From the NCBI RefSeq assembly GCF_001640805.2, contig NC_066855.1, positions 16,695,507 through 16,759,506 of the forward strand: 64,000 nt of DNA. Direction: 5' to 3'. The DNA comes from Lates calcarifer. Taxonomy: Eukaryota > Chordata > Actinopteri > Centropomidae. The notes beneath the pieces are model-generated. The model saw only the letters and a program-made list of their open reading frames with translations. It searched no databases and had not been told where the DNA came from. Shown piece by piece: positions 11,801-20,065 of the stretch; the stretch's first letter is position 1, and each line of letters starts with the position of its first letter. A program made the translations under genes and the position numbers.

Positions 11801-14800
11801 CAGATTCTGTTAAAGCAACAAAATGTGACTTGCCAAGCAACATTTACAAGGTATGGCTATTACATAAGGAGACTAATGCTGTAATACAATCTTACTGAAC
11901 ATAAACATTTTTCAGTGTCTTTCTCCTTCAACATCCTCCCCCTCTGCATCAACACAGCGCTGCATTCAGGTCTTCCACTGATCAGAGCAGTGCAGTAGGT
12001 CTTCTTCAGTTGTCTCAGAACCTCTGTGGTTCTTTTCTTAACTTCTGACACAGACTCAGAACGTGTTCCTTTGAGCACAGATTTGATCTTAGGAAAAAGG
12101 AAGAAGTCACACAGTTTTTTGGGAAACTGCTTTACCAAGAGCTCAACAGCTAATCATTTTCTGACACCTTAGCAAAAACATGCACTTCAATCAGTAGCTG
12201 CAGTGAACTAAAGACGTCGCTTATAGGAAACTTACAGCAGTTTGTGTGTGAATGCCCAACCTTTAATATACAACACTCAGTGTGACTGTGAACCATGTGG
12301 TTTTATCCTCATAAGCACAGTCTCATTATTTAATAGCCATACCTCGTACACGTCTGAATGTATATTATCCCAGCTTCTAGAGCAGGAAGTGTTGTTGCTG
12401 TAACAAACACAACAAACACATCTTTCTTTCATTCTTGACACTTTAGAAAGTTTCAGTGTAACAACATGTAAGCTGTCACAGGCAAGTGTGAGAGTTTATT
12501 CTTCACCTTTATTGACATCAACATAGAGCAGGTGGTTTGTGGTCAGATGCTGTTTAAAAAGATCAATTGAATCAATTCAGATCAATTCAATCTTCCAGTT
12601 ATGTTCATTAGGTGTCTGCAAACGTTAAGCAGAAACAATTGCCATGCAAAAAAAACCAACATATCCTTCCATTTGAGAAGCTGAAAACAAAATATTATTT
12701 GCTTATCAAAGTAGTAACAGATTGATTTTCTGTTGACCAGTAAATGGACGAGTTATTGCAGAACTGATGGGGATAATTGCAAAAGACATAAAAGAAAAGG
12801 TTTTAGAGAAAATGCTACGGGCAACAGACGAGAGAAAGTTGCCAAATAAGTTACTTCCTCTTTCCTCTGCACCGTTGTGTCGACATCAGTTTCATTATGT
12901 CCTTTGTCCACAGGAGGCGCTGGACAACCTGATGCTGGAGGGAGACAACATTGTGTCTGCAGCTCGCAGGGCCATAATGCGTCACGACTACTCCGCTGTC
13001 CTTACCATCTTCCCCATCCTGAGACACCTGAAAATGAACAAGTCTGAGTTTGACGCAACACTACAGGTCTCCATCAGTGACGTCTCAGTATTTGCACAGC
13101 GTTGTTTTATGTAGGAGTGAGAGAACATGGCGCATAGCAATAGGCTTATATTTCATTTGTGGAGTTAAATGTATTTGTCTTTGTGTGCAGGGAACAGCAG
13201 CGAGCACCAAGAACAAGCTGCCTACTCTCATCACATCTATGGAGACGATTGGAGCCAAAGCTCTGGAGGAGTTTGCAGACAGCATTAAGGCGAGAAACTT
13301 GAATTTAAATCTCTGTCATCACTCAAGTGATAATCATTAAAACATTATTCATTGAATTCTCTCCTGTCTAACCACAGAATGACCCGGATAAAGAGTACAA
13401 CATGCCCAAAGATGGAACAGTCCACGAACTGACCAGCAACGTAAGCTAACCCTCACTTACCTCCATACTCTGTGCTCTGTCTGCACTTGAAACTCAACAC
13501 CTGTCCACAAGGATTTTGCTGTTTGTCTGTCTCTGGGGATCCAGGTGGTCTCCATGGGAACGGCTAACAGCGCTGAGTCTGTTTAATGAATAAGCTGAGG
13601 TGATGCTTACCTTGACCTCTCTCCTGCAGGCCATCCTGTTCCTGCAGCAGCTGCTGGACTTCCATGAGACAGCTGGAGCCATGCTGGCCTCACAAGGTAC
13701 AGTCACAGTCACAGCTTAGACTTCCTGCTGCCTCGCTATGCTGGTAAAGTGCCGTCTCCTGTGGTGCAGTGGTACCTGTCAGATGTCTATGATCTAACCT
13801 AACATTACAGCACAACCTGGAACATTTAGTGTAGGTCCTCCATTAACCTTCATGTAACTCATAACTGCTCTTTCAGTATTTGGACAGTGGTATTTTTTCT
13901 TTCTTTGGCACCTTTCTTCAGGACATTTGATTTAAAGTGCTGACTTTTAAGCTTTAATCTGAGGCTGTTCACACCCACAGTGAGTGATGAGTGTAGGACT
14001 TGTAAGCCCTTTTTATACACAGTCCCAAATCTTAGGACAAAGCAGCAGGACAGTGATCATCATCAATCAAAAGCTACCAGGACATTTTTAAGGCCAGTCA
14101 GAGGAGTGTTTGGTATCGCTTTATTATACAGGCCTCATATTTTCCCTCAATTTCCTAGATTGGAACAGATATTTGTAAATTGTTGGGAAGTCTCCTGGAC
14201 AGAGCAGAGTTTGTAATGTGGTGCTACTGTAGAAAAGATGGAGACTGTTTGAAATAGTTAAAACTTCAGCTAATTAACACTAAATAATAAATGAATGATA
14301 ACGTTGCTGCTTAACTGATGGATGTGTAATAAGTTCACCATATAAACTTTATGAGGTGATAGGTCATATGAATGTCAGTGTTAGTATTTATAGGATGTTG
14401 CTCTTGCAGCCACAAAATCATCTATTGTTGCTTTAAGCTCAGTCAGAGCACTGAGGGACAAGAAAGAAATGTATCACTGTCCACATCCTGTATTTGTGTG
14501 TCATCAGTCCAGATAAGCTCTATATGAGTAGATAGGTGATGTAAGAGGTGAACAAATGATCTTTAAATATAGAAAATGATCACATGGACTCACACGTGTT
14601 TGTTTAGACCTCATTCACAAGCTGTGTCTCAGTAACACCAGTTCACCACTGCCAGTGTTCCAAGTATCTCCCCTCACACATTCTGTACCTTTAACTTCCT
14701 CTGAGCACCCCCCCCCCCTTCATTTTCCTCTTCTCACCATGTGCAGCCTCAGATTGCTTTTCTCTTCTTTCAGTGACACACTTCTGTCCAGCATGTGATC

Positions 14801-17800
14801 AGATTCAGGGGCTGTGCATCATGTTTATTCATTTGTTTGTAATAAATTAGATTTGTTAATCCAGTCACCTCACATTTGGGGGGTTGTAAATCAGCATGAG
14901 GTCTCTGGCTCCCTCCTGTTCCCTGTTGATTGCAGCTTTACTTTCCTTCCTTTCCATTATCCGACTCTCCTCAAACCCTCGCTGCCTGGCTGATGACTGT
15001 TTGCTTACTTGGCTTACTCTGCACTAACAAATCTTTTCTAACCTTTTTGCACTTGTGCCTCTTTCTCTTTCTCTTCTCTTTTGCCTTGCCTCGGCCCTTT
15101 TTAGTACTGGGGGACACTTACAATATCCCTTTAGACCCCCGAGGTAAGCAAAAGCCCGTGTGCAGGCCCCTGAGAAGTCTGACGATGTTTTATTGCTTCT
15201 GTTTTCATGTTTGCTCTTGAAATTGTAATTGTAGCTAATTACTGCGTCAGAAGAACATGAGACGAGACACTGGGCTCTGATGTGCATGTGCTGAAGTGCA
15301 GGTTGAAAAAAAAAGTACTTCCACTGTAACTAATAATAATCTTCAAGAGGAGAGTTTTAGTGGAGATGTAGACATCTTAATCTAAACAGGAAGTAAAAGA
15401 AGTGTTAAAAGATTAAATGAAGTAAAACTGACACACCTTCTGTATCTTCTCCAGAGACAAGTTCAGCAACTAGCTACACCTCTGATTTCAACAAAAGGCT
15501 CCTCAGCACTTATATATGTAAGTACACAAGAACTCCATTTCATGTGCTCCACCTTTTTACTGTTGAATGTCCATGTTTTGTGTTTCTGTGAACTGATGGG
15601 TGGCTTTGTTGTTTCAGGTAAGGTGTTGGGCAACCTGCAGCTGAACTTACTCAGTAAATCCAAAGTGTATGAGGATTCAGCTCTGAGCGCCATTTTCCTT
15701 CACAACAACTACAACTACATCCTCAAGTCTCTGGAGAAGTGAGTGTGATTTTCTCTGTGTTGTTCATTGTCCTGTCATCACAGCAGCTTTGGCAAATCAA
15801 GACTCATCTCAATGAATCAGAATCCTTTAGGACATATATTTATTACCATTGATATGATGATTTACTGGTTCACAACACAAATGAAAAAATAGACATAAAT
15901 TTGTAGTTGTAATTTACAAATGAACAGTTAAGGACCATACCAGTGTTTTTGTAGGTTTTAGCTGCTCAGCTTTAGCTTTAACAAAAAATATATTTAGAGC
16001 CGTTTCTCAAGCAAAAACACAAAGTATTCTCTGATATCAGCTTTTGATCCCTGTGTCTGCTTTATGTAATGACATATAATTGAAAAGTGAATTATTTGGG
16101 GGTATTTGGACTTTTGGTTGAACAAAACGAGACATTTGAAGATGATTTGGCTCAGTGAAGTTGTGCATTTGTGATGTTATGTTGACTAAACAATTAAGCT
16201 AAAAAAAGAAATGGCAGATTCATTGATAATGAAAGTAGCAACTCTGGTTCTTTAAGCTGAGTAGATAAATCTGTGGTACAGATACATATCTGACTGTTCA
16301 GTCTCATCTGTAAATGTCTTCAGGTCTGAGCTGATCCAGCTGGTGACAGTGACCCAGAAGGTGGCTGAGCGTTCGTACAGAGAGCTGATTGAGCAGCAGA
16401 TCCAGATGTACCAGCGCAGGTAAACTCAGACATGTTAAAAATGAACCCACACATGCCTCATGTCTTTCACACCTGTGTTTTAACCTAATGTATTTCACTG
16501 TGTCGTAGCTGGGTGAAAGTCACAGAGCACCTGACAGACAGGAACATGCCCGTCTTCCAACCTGGCACCAAGGTCAGAACTTTATTATCTTTCATTCTTG
16601 GAGAACAGCAAACACTTCACCAACTTTGGTACAGACGTGTCAACTTCAACACACCTGTATGAGTTTTGGCACTGATGAAAAGTTTATACTGTGCCAGTTC
16701 AGCAGAGGCCCAGTGAGGGCTACAGGTCAACCCCAACACAGACTTACTGCTGATGATAGTCTGGGACACAGCGTTCCATCAGCTTGATGTTTATTCACAA
16801 ATTCTAGCTCAAATAGTTTGATACTGTCAAATCTAATTTATATCTGTATGACAGTCTTATAGTTTCCAATAGGATGAGATAAATTCAATTAAGTCTCAGA
16901 ATTTTTACATTCTTTCACCCTTATGAATCCAAAAACACAGATCTGACAAACAGAGGACACAGTAACATTTTAACATGATCGCGTTCTCTGAGAATCTTGT
17001 TGCCTTTTGTCGTCAATGTGTCTGAGTTTTGTATGAAATTTCTAACTGAAGTCTTGTTGTCCTCCAGCTGAAAGATAAAGAACGACAGGTGATCAAAGAC
17101 AAGTTCAAGGTGAGATCACTTTTGGCACCACATATTCAAATCTCTCTCCACATACCAGAGCCTGTAAAAATCTACACTGTTGTAGCATAAACATGACCTC
17201 TCACATGTCTCTCTCCTGGCTGCCTCTCAGGGATTTAATGATGGTTTGGAGGAGTTGTGTAAGATCCAGAAGGGCTGGGCCATCCCAGACAAAGAGCAGC
17301 GAGACTTTATCCGACAGGCTCAGAAGAAGGTGGTGTCGGATGCTTACAGAGCGTTCCTGCAGAGGTGAGAGAAACATCACGCACACACAATTAACAAATC
17401 AGGAGTCGGGTTCTTGCATTTATCTGCAACTTATCTGATCAACTGAAAATTGGCAACTGTGATAGTTTAATAAGCATTTAAGTCATTTATCAAGCTATTT
17501 GATGAACTGATTTTTCTTTGGTTTCAACTCCTCCAATGAAAGAATTGAGGGATTTTTCTGTGATATACATCATTGGCAAGTCAAGTCAATTTTATTGATA
17601 TAGCGCCAATTCACAACAGAAGTTATCTTAAGGCACTGTACATATAGACCGAACTCTTTATCTTATAAAATTTACAGAGAGAAACCTAACAGATCCACCA
17701 TGAGCAGCACTAGGTGACTGTGGAGAGGAAAAACCTCCTTTTAAGAGGCAGAACCCTCGAGCAGAACCAGACTCAGGGGGGGCGAAACTGAATAACTGAG

Positions 17801-19841
17801 TTTTAGACTAAACGTTTAAAACATCATGATTTGTTTGGCGTTGAATAGACCATTATCATCAAATTAATCAACAATGATTAGTTACAGCCCTAATGTTACA
17901 TTCATTAACATCATATGTTGCTGGCACTGAGTGTAAGATCTTTCTTTCAAATTATTCAAATAATAATGAAGTTATAATGATATAGTTTTATTTGGGATAT
18001 TGGTGCTAAGATACACTGCTATTTCTCACCATGTGGGGGCACTACAGTTGGATATTTTCAAATGGAGATATTACCATTAAGTAATGATAAAGGTCATTAT
18101 CAATTTAACTAATTTAAATTAATTATATTTTTATCCTAATGTTTTATTTTCTCTTAATTGAAATATTCAGTTTACTGTCCTTAAATGAGAAGCTGGAACC
18201 AGAGAAGAAAGTCAAAGTATAAATATGTACAAATACAAAGGTGTGTTAAAAACGTTAGAAATCCATTTTAACAATTTGAGACTGATATATAAAGTACTCT
18301 CTGTTAATTCAAGCCTGGTTTGGTACGGTCTGGTTTTTTGATATTACCACAGAGGGGTGCTAAAGTTGCACATTTTAAAAATCTGCAGACAATAGAATTA
18401 AGGACTCCTCAGCAAACAGGGTTAGGGTTAGGGTTACTAATCTATTTTCTACTGTAGTGTTAAATGACTTTTATGTAAGGGAGGAAGGCTGCATTCAAAT
18501 CATTATTGTTTTTACATTTACTCGACAGGAGTGTGCAGCAATATGAGGCAAATAATGAGGGAGTGGAGGAGATGAATTAAAGCAGTGCACTAAAAGCTCA
18601 TAGTAAGTGCTAGCTTGACATGTTAGGTTAAGGTGTTAGGAGGGTTGAAGGATTTGGAGAGGTTGGTAACATTCAACCCTTTGGTAACAATAAATAGACT
18701 AGCAAGAGGCTTTTGTTTAAAAAATACCAAGTGAAAACACAATGTGTCTCACTAATCTCTCTTAAGCTGGTAACTTCATTTTACCTGAGTTGGCCTCATA
18801 ACAGAGATATTAGCTTTGTTAACAGTGTGTTAAGGAATTGGCTTGGGTAAACAAAGTAGCATGTCTTTCAAAGGCCAGCTCAGGTAAAATGAAGATACCA
18901 GGTTAAGAGAAAGGTTAGTTAGTTGGATGTAAGCTACACAGTCCTGTGCTCAGCTGTATTATCTTTTTTTTTTTTTTTTTGTAAAATTTGCTGACAGACT
19001 TTGTGTCGATACCCGTTGGTGTGAACTTACTTGGTTTTAAATCCTAAGGCGGGCTCCTACGTTGTTCAGTTGTTGAGCGCAGGCCTCTGCTTCTGTGGAA
19101 AAAAAGCCATGTGGCGTTACTCTCCATTTTGAATGTGCTGACGCCCCTTAAGTACAATCAGAGTTTTAGAACCAAGATGTTAGATTTTGTCCTTACTTCA
19201 GTTGAGTTACAGGTCTTCACTTGCGGGGAACTTTTCGCAGCAGCTGCTCAAAGTCAGGATTAATTACATGCAGCCAGGTAGGCCCAATGAAACAGCAGCG
19301 CCATGGGATTTGGGGGCGTGACCTAATTCACTCTCGCCTACACCAACGGGCCAACACTTGCAGCATAGTGCACAATGAATGTGCTTTCAGTAATATCTGA
19401 GAATGACATGACAGCAAAATATGTGATGGACCAGGCGCACCCAAACCTTAGCATACAACTGTCTGCACTCCGCTGCCAGTTTGCTAGGTACAATTATACA
19501 ACTAATGCACTTTCTGTTTCTGTTATTTTGTCCACCCCATTTAAATCAGTGAGGGTAGGTTAAATAACAGAAACACCTTCTCTTTATAAAACAGTACTGT
19601 TCAACTACATCACAAACAGTTGAATCACAGGAATAACAACTGAAGCTTTCTAACCAACGTGTGCTAGCCGATCAGAACTGTCTGCAGTCTGATTCCCTTC
19701 ACACTAACTAATGCCTCCTTCTTTTGTGTTTCCTCTAGATGCGCCAACATCTCTTTCACCAAGAACCCTGAGAAGTATCACAAGTATCGACCGGAGGAGG
19801 TGGAGGAGATGATTGAGAGGCTGTTTGACACGTCTGCCTGA
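2806..19841 (+). CDS. exoc7: exoc7: exocyst complex component 7 (Exo70), whole gene
   Basis: EXOC7 is the Exo70 subunit of the octameric exocyst, which tethers secretory vesicles to the plasma membrane; in the family a basic C-terminal surface binds PI(4,5)P2. Constitutive exons: 2806-2865, 3032-3097, 3695-3879, 3979-4084, 4391-4614, 5919-6086, 9723-9815, 11576-11721, 12914-13066, 13191-13289, 13378-13440, 13630-13696, 15455-15517, 15618-15738, 16324-16419, 16509-16572, 17068-17109, 17231-17364, 19739-19841. They give 683 residues once one extra base in exon 5 is discounted; cassettes at 11214-11282 and 15105-15143 add 23 and 13. Residues 1-100 are the coiled-coil N-terminus and the helical Exo70 domain fills the C-terminal half, ending RLFDTSA as in mammals. 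The start matches the mammalian MIP..EASAR N-terminus, with A at -3. All junctions keep phase; one intron is GC-AG. Confidence 0.95.
3032..3097 (+). CDS. exoc7: exoc7 exon 2 (residues 21-42)
   Basis: This exon codes for EQETLSFIRENLEKSDQLTK plus GM, which continues the N-terminal coiled coil. The acceptor is TTGTTACAG and the donor is ATG/GTATGA. Both ends are phase 0. Confidence 0.93.
3695..3879 (+). CDS. exoc7: exoc7 exon 3 (residues 43-103)
   Basis: This exon begins VSILSSFESRLMQLENSIIP and ends with DRIIRE plus two bases of a split Gly codon. The HKQTENLQRLQENV stretch is almost unchanged from mammals. The acceptor is GTGGAAG and the donor is GG/GTGAGA. The N-terminal region of Exo70 is the part that pairs with other exocyst subunits. 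Confidence 0.95.
3979..4084 (+). CDS. exoc7: exoc7 exon 4 (residues 104-139)
   Basis: The first base completes a Gly codon, then PTGRLDEYLACIAKIQKAVE leads into YFQDNNPDSPELNTV. The acceptor is TTCCCCAG and the donor is GTG/GTACAG. The exon ends in phase 0. Confidence 0.94.
4391..4614 (+). CDS. exoc7: exoc7 exon 5 (residues 140-213), with one apparent extra base
   Basis: The exon opens KARFEKGKELLEAEFRSLLT and continues through the acidic segment to EHLPEAVL. There the frame breaks at GCC 4561-4563: removing one C restores Q, then DIICIAGWLVEYGRNQ, exactly as expected for the family. The exon is 224 nt, whereas phase requires 223. Left as written, the shifted frame runs through exon 6 and stops at TAA 9796-9798 in exon 7. 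Acceptor is CCTCTGCAG; donor is CAGG/GTACGA. Confidence 0.9.
4615..5918 (+). other. exoc7 intron 5
   Basis: This 1.3-kb intron contains no recognisable exon, RNA gene or intact element. Several short ORFs on both strands show no family resemblance. It ends with a pyrimidine tract and CCCCTGCAG. Confidence 0.7.
5919..6086 (+). CDS. exoc7: exoc7 exon 6 (residues 214-269)
   Basis: This exon codes for DFMNVYFQIRSNQLDRSIKG and then a Ser- and Lys-rich linker with RKDTPTKKAPKRP. In mammalian Exo70 the corresponding linker precedes the alternatively spliced middle region. The donor is CCAG/GTCAGC and the exon ends in phase 1. Confidence 0.95.
6445..6456 (+). CDS. exoc7: Possible 12-nt exoc7 microexon (VYIP)
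   Basis: Twelve bases, TCTACATCCCAG, sit between an AG acceptor (TGATGACAG) and a strong donor (GTAAAC). The insert keeps frame between exon 6 (ends phase 1) and exon 7, adding V-Y-I-P between KRP and GTIRK. Pyrimidine-rich sequence lies about 30-60 bp upstream. This is the region where EXOC7 is alternatively spliced in mammals. The call rests on splice-site shape and phase only, and 12 bases between splice-like sites can arise by chance. Confidence 0.35.
7121..7726. mobile_element. Palindromic non-autonomous Tc1/mariner-type element
   Basis: Terminal inverted repeats of about 30 bp (CAGCCATAACATTATGACCA inside the left end, its near-complement inside the right) are flanked by TA at 7119-7120 and 7727-7728, the Tc1/mariner target duplication. 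I recognise the ends from a common teleost element. A second, longer inverted repeat lies inside: about 7158-7262 pairs with about 7460-7577, leaving a central loop. The left arm translates to WPPDSPDPNLIQYLWDL, a decayed form of the C-terminal Tc1 transposase motif; the right arm holds the same piece on the other strand. There is no functional transposase. Confidence 0.85.
8640..8770. repeat. AT-rich imperfect tandem repeat with GA microsatellite
   Basis: Two near-copies of an AT-rich unit of about 60 bp (each with TATCTGA.TTATTATAACTGA) are followed by AT dinucleotides and then (GA)n at about 8748-8768. It lies within exoc7 intron 6. Confidence 0.7.
9723..9815 (+). CDS. exoc7: exoc7 exon 7 (residues 270-300)
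   Basis: The exon codes for GTIRKAQNLLKQYSQHGLDG and KKGGSNLTPLE, nearly identical to mammalian Exo70. The acceptor is GGGACCAG and the donor is GAAG/GTAACG. The reading frame created by the extra base in exon 5 would stop here at 9796-9798. Confidence 0.95.
9816..11213 (+). other. exoc7 intron upstream of the 69-nt cassette
   Basis: No gene is visible. A perfect CRE (TGACGTCA) is at 10692-10699. The last 200 bases are C/T-rich and lead to a CCACCCACCAG acceptor. I could not find an in-frame counterpart of the longer human extension that precedes the cassette in some human isoforms. Confidence 0.6.
11214..11282 (+). CDS. exoc7: exoc7 cassette exon, 69 nt (23 residues)
   Basis: This in-frame cassette codes for GYDHDLRVKHHSDALTEKHG and ATT. 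It corresponds to the GHEHDFRVKH..EAL..KHG segment that I recall from longer human EXOC7 isoforms and that is absent from the short form. It starts and ends in phase 1, so inclusion or skipping keeps the frame. The acceptor is CCACCAG and the donor is ACAG/GTGAGT. Middle-region splicing of EXOC7 differs between epithelial and mesenchymal cells in mammals; regulation in fish is an inference. Confidence 0.85.
11576..11721 (+). CDS. exoc7: exoc7 exon after first cassette (residues 301-349)
   Basis: It begins GKDDVLDIEIDSYIHCISAF and ends IIPEHHQKKTFDSLIQ. The IPEHHQKKTFDSLIQ block is invariant in vertebrates and opens the folded Exo70 domain. The acceptor is CTCTCAG and the donor is CAG/GTCAGA. 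Confidence 0.96.
11847..12346 (-). mobile_element. Internally deleted mariner-type element in exoc7 intron
   Basis: Imperfect terminal inverted repeats of about 36 bp (AGGTATGGCTATTA near each end) are bounded by TA at 11845-11846 and 12347-12348. A minus-strand ORF (11860-12138) codes for FFLFPKIKSVLKGTRSESVS and EVKKRTTEVLRQLKK, the C-terminal part of a mariner-superfamily transposase. The N-terminal and catalytic parts are missing, so this 500-bp copy cannot move on its own. Confidence 0.87.
12914..13066 (+). CDS. exoc7: exoc7 exon (residues 350-400)
   Basis: Fifty-one codons read EALDNLMLEGDNIVSAARRA and on to VLTIFPILRHLKMNKSEFDATLQ, within the helical Exo70 domain. The acceptor is TTGTCCACAG and the donor is CAG/GTCTCC. 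Both ends are phase 0. Confidence 0.95.
13191..13289 (+). CDS. exoc7: exoc7 exon with a GC donor (residues 401-433)
   Basis: The exon codes for GTAASTKNKLPTLITSMETI and GAKALEEFADSIK, which is strongly conserved. The conserved end falls at AAG 13287-13289, and the intron begins GC (AAG/GCGAGA), not GT. The next exon starts exactly where the family predicts, so the intron is called GC-AG. Confidence 0.93.
13378..13440 (+). CDS. exoc7: exoc7 exon (residues 434-454)
   Basis: The 21 codons read NDPDKEYNMPKDGTVHELTS plus N, identical in my memory to the mammalian sequence. The acceptor is TAACCACAG and the donor is AAC/GTAAGC. Confidence 0.96.
13630..13696 (+). CDS. exoc7: exoc7 exon (residues 455-476)
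   Basis: It codes for AILFLQQLLDFHETAGAMLA and SQ. The exon ends in phase 1 so that it can join either the 39-nt cassette (GTA, Val) or the next constitutive exon (GAG, Glu). The donor is CAAG/GTACAG. Confidence 0.95.
13697..15104 (+). other. exoc7 intron upstream of the 39-nt cassette
   Basis: I see no gene. About 13870-14245 resembles a dispersed teleost repeat: it begins near TATTTGGACAGTGGTA and ends near GTAATGTGGTGCTACTGTAG. A C-run of 10 lies at about 14709-14718. A strong pyrimidine tract (about 15030-15100) precedes the cassette. Confidence 0.55.
15105..15143 (+). CDS. exoc7: exoc7 cassette exon, 39 nt (13 residues)
   Basis: This cassette codes for VLGDTYNIPLDPR, the same insert I recall from the mouse Exo70 protein and absent from the short human form. 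It sits in phase 1 with acceptor CTTTTTAG and donor CGAG/GTAAGC. Its presence implies an old, conserved splice choice within the folded domain. Confidence 0.88.
15455..15517 (+). CDS. exoc7: exoc7 exon (residues 477-497)
   Basis: It codes for ETSSATSYTSDFNKRLLSTY plus I, with the final Cys codon split. The acceptor is CTTCTCCAG and the donor is ATAT/GTAAGT. Confidence 0.95.
15618..15738 (+). CDS. exoc7: exoc7 exon (residues 498-537)
   Basis: It codes for CKVLGNLQLNLLSKSKVYED, then SALSAIFLHNNYNYILKSLE. The LHNNYNYILK stretch is a hallmark of animal Exo70. The acceptor is TGTTTCAG and the donor is GAA/GTGAGT, splitting a Lys codon. Confidence 0.96.
15990..16265 (+). repeat. Dispersed teleost repeat in exoc7 intron
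   Basis: It contains GGGTATTTGGACTTTTGGTT, GAGACATTTGAAGATGATTT and a degraded ATTCATTGATAATGAAAGTA end, in the family's order. It lies just upstream of the exon at 16324. Confidence 0.6.
16324..16419 (+). CDS. exoc7: exoc7 exon (residues 538-569)
   Basis: It completes Lys, then reads SELIQLVTVTQKVAERSYRE and LIEQQIQMYQR. The acceptor is TCTTCAG and the donor is GCAG/GTAAAC. Confidence 0.95.
16509..16572 (+). CDS. exoc7: exoc7 exon (residues 570-591)
   Basis: It codes for SWVKVTEHLTDRNMPVFQPG and TK. The acceptor is GTGTCGTAG and the donor is AAG/GTCAGA. Confidence 0.95.
17068..17109 (+). CDS. exoc7: exoc7 exon (residues 592-605)
   Basis: The 14 codons read LKDKERQVIKDKFK. This basic segment lies in the C-terminal region that carries membrane-binding residues in mammalian Exo70. 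The acceptor is GTCCTCCAG and the donor is AAG/GTGAGA. Confidence 0.94.
17231..17364 (+). CDS. exoc7: exoc7 exon (residues 606-649)
   Basis: It codes for GFNDGLEELCKIQKGWAIPD, then KEQRDFIRQAQKKVVSDAYR and AFLQ. The acceptor is GCCTCTCAG and the donor is AGAG/GTGAGA. Confidence 0.95.
17575..17780. repeat. Dispersed teleost repeat
   Basis: The stretch from CAAGTCAATTTTATTGATAT through AGCGCCAATTCACAACAGAA to the AGCAGAACCAGACTCAGG end matches a very common repeat that I recall from percomorph genomes. I cannot assign it to a class from this copy. Confidence 0.7.
18419..18436 (+). repeat. Interstitial telomere-type repeat, three units
   Basis: GGGTTA occurs three times in direct succession in the last exoc7 intron. 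It is the vertebrate telomere hexamer. With three units it may be chance or an old break-repair scar. Confidence 0.75.
18751..18917. mobile_element. MITE-like inverted-repeat element
   Basis: Arms of about 40 bp at 18756-18796 and 18872-18912 are near-perfect reverse complements; both contain CATTTTACCTGAG or its complement. They flank a loop of about 75 bp. This looks like a small non-autonomous DNA transposon. I cannot fix the target duplication or the superfamily. Confidence 0.6.
19739..19841 (+). CDS. exoc7: exoc7 terminal coding exon (residues 650-683)
   Basis: It codes for CANISFTKNPEKYHKYRPEE, then VEEMIERLFDTSA and TGA at 19839-19841. The FTKNPEKY and RLFDTSA motifs match the C-terminus of vertebrate Exo70, the region that contacts PI(4,5)P2 in the family. 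The acceptor is TTTCCTCTAG. Confidence 0.96.
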
Positions 19842-20036
19842 GCTGCACTTTGATCAGCCCCAACTCGTGTTCCGCGCACACTGCACACAGTAACAACAAG
19901 CTCCTTTAACAGAAGACACACTCAACCTCTCCTCACACTACCGTCAACCCTCGTTGTGTCTGATTAATGTTTTGTACAGAAATATGAACATGATGTATTT
20001 ATGTAATTTAGCCGTTCCAGCTTCGCATTTCAAACA

Positions 20037-20042
20037 AATAAA
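20037..20042 (+). terminator. exoc7: exoc7 poly(A) signal
   Basis: AATAAA lies 196 bases after the exoc7 stop codon and is followed by TG- and T-rich sequence, as expected upstream and downstream of a cleavage site near 20060. It is the first canonical signal after the stop. Confidence 0.8.
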
Positions 20043-20065
20043 GGGAACTCTGAATGAGCTGGAGA

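Larger units (their letters stand above)
17365..19738 (+). other. exoc7 last intron, repeat-rich
   Basis: This 2.4-kb intron is mostly repeat DNA. It holds a dispersed teleost repeat (17575-17780), a fragment of an oscillating AATCGATTAAT-type repeat (17820-17895), a short interstitial telomere-like run (18419-18436), a MITE-like inverted repeat (18751-18917) and a T-run at about 18965-18980. A weaker inverted pair (CCCGTTGGTGT near 19011, ACACCAACGGG near 19339) may bound another small element. Confidence 0.6.
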
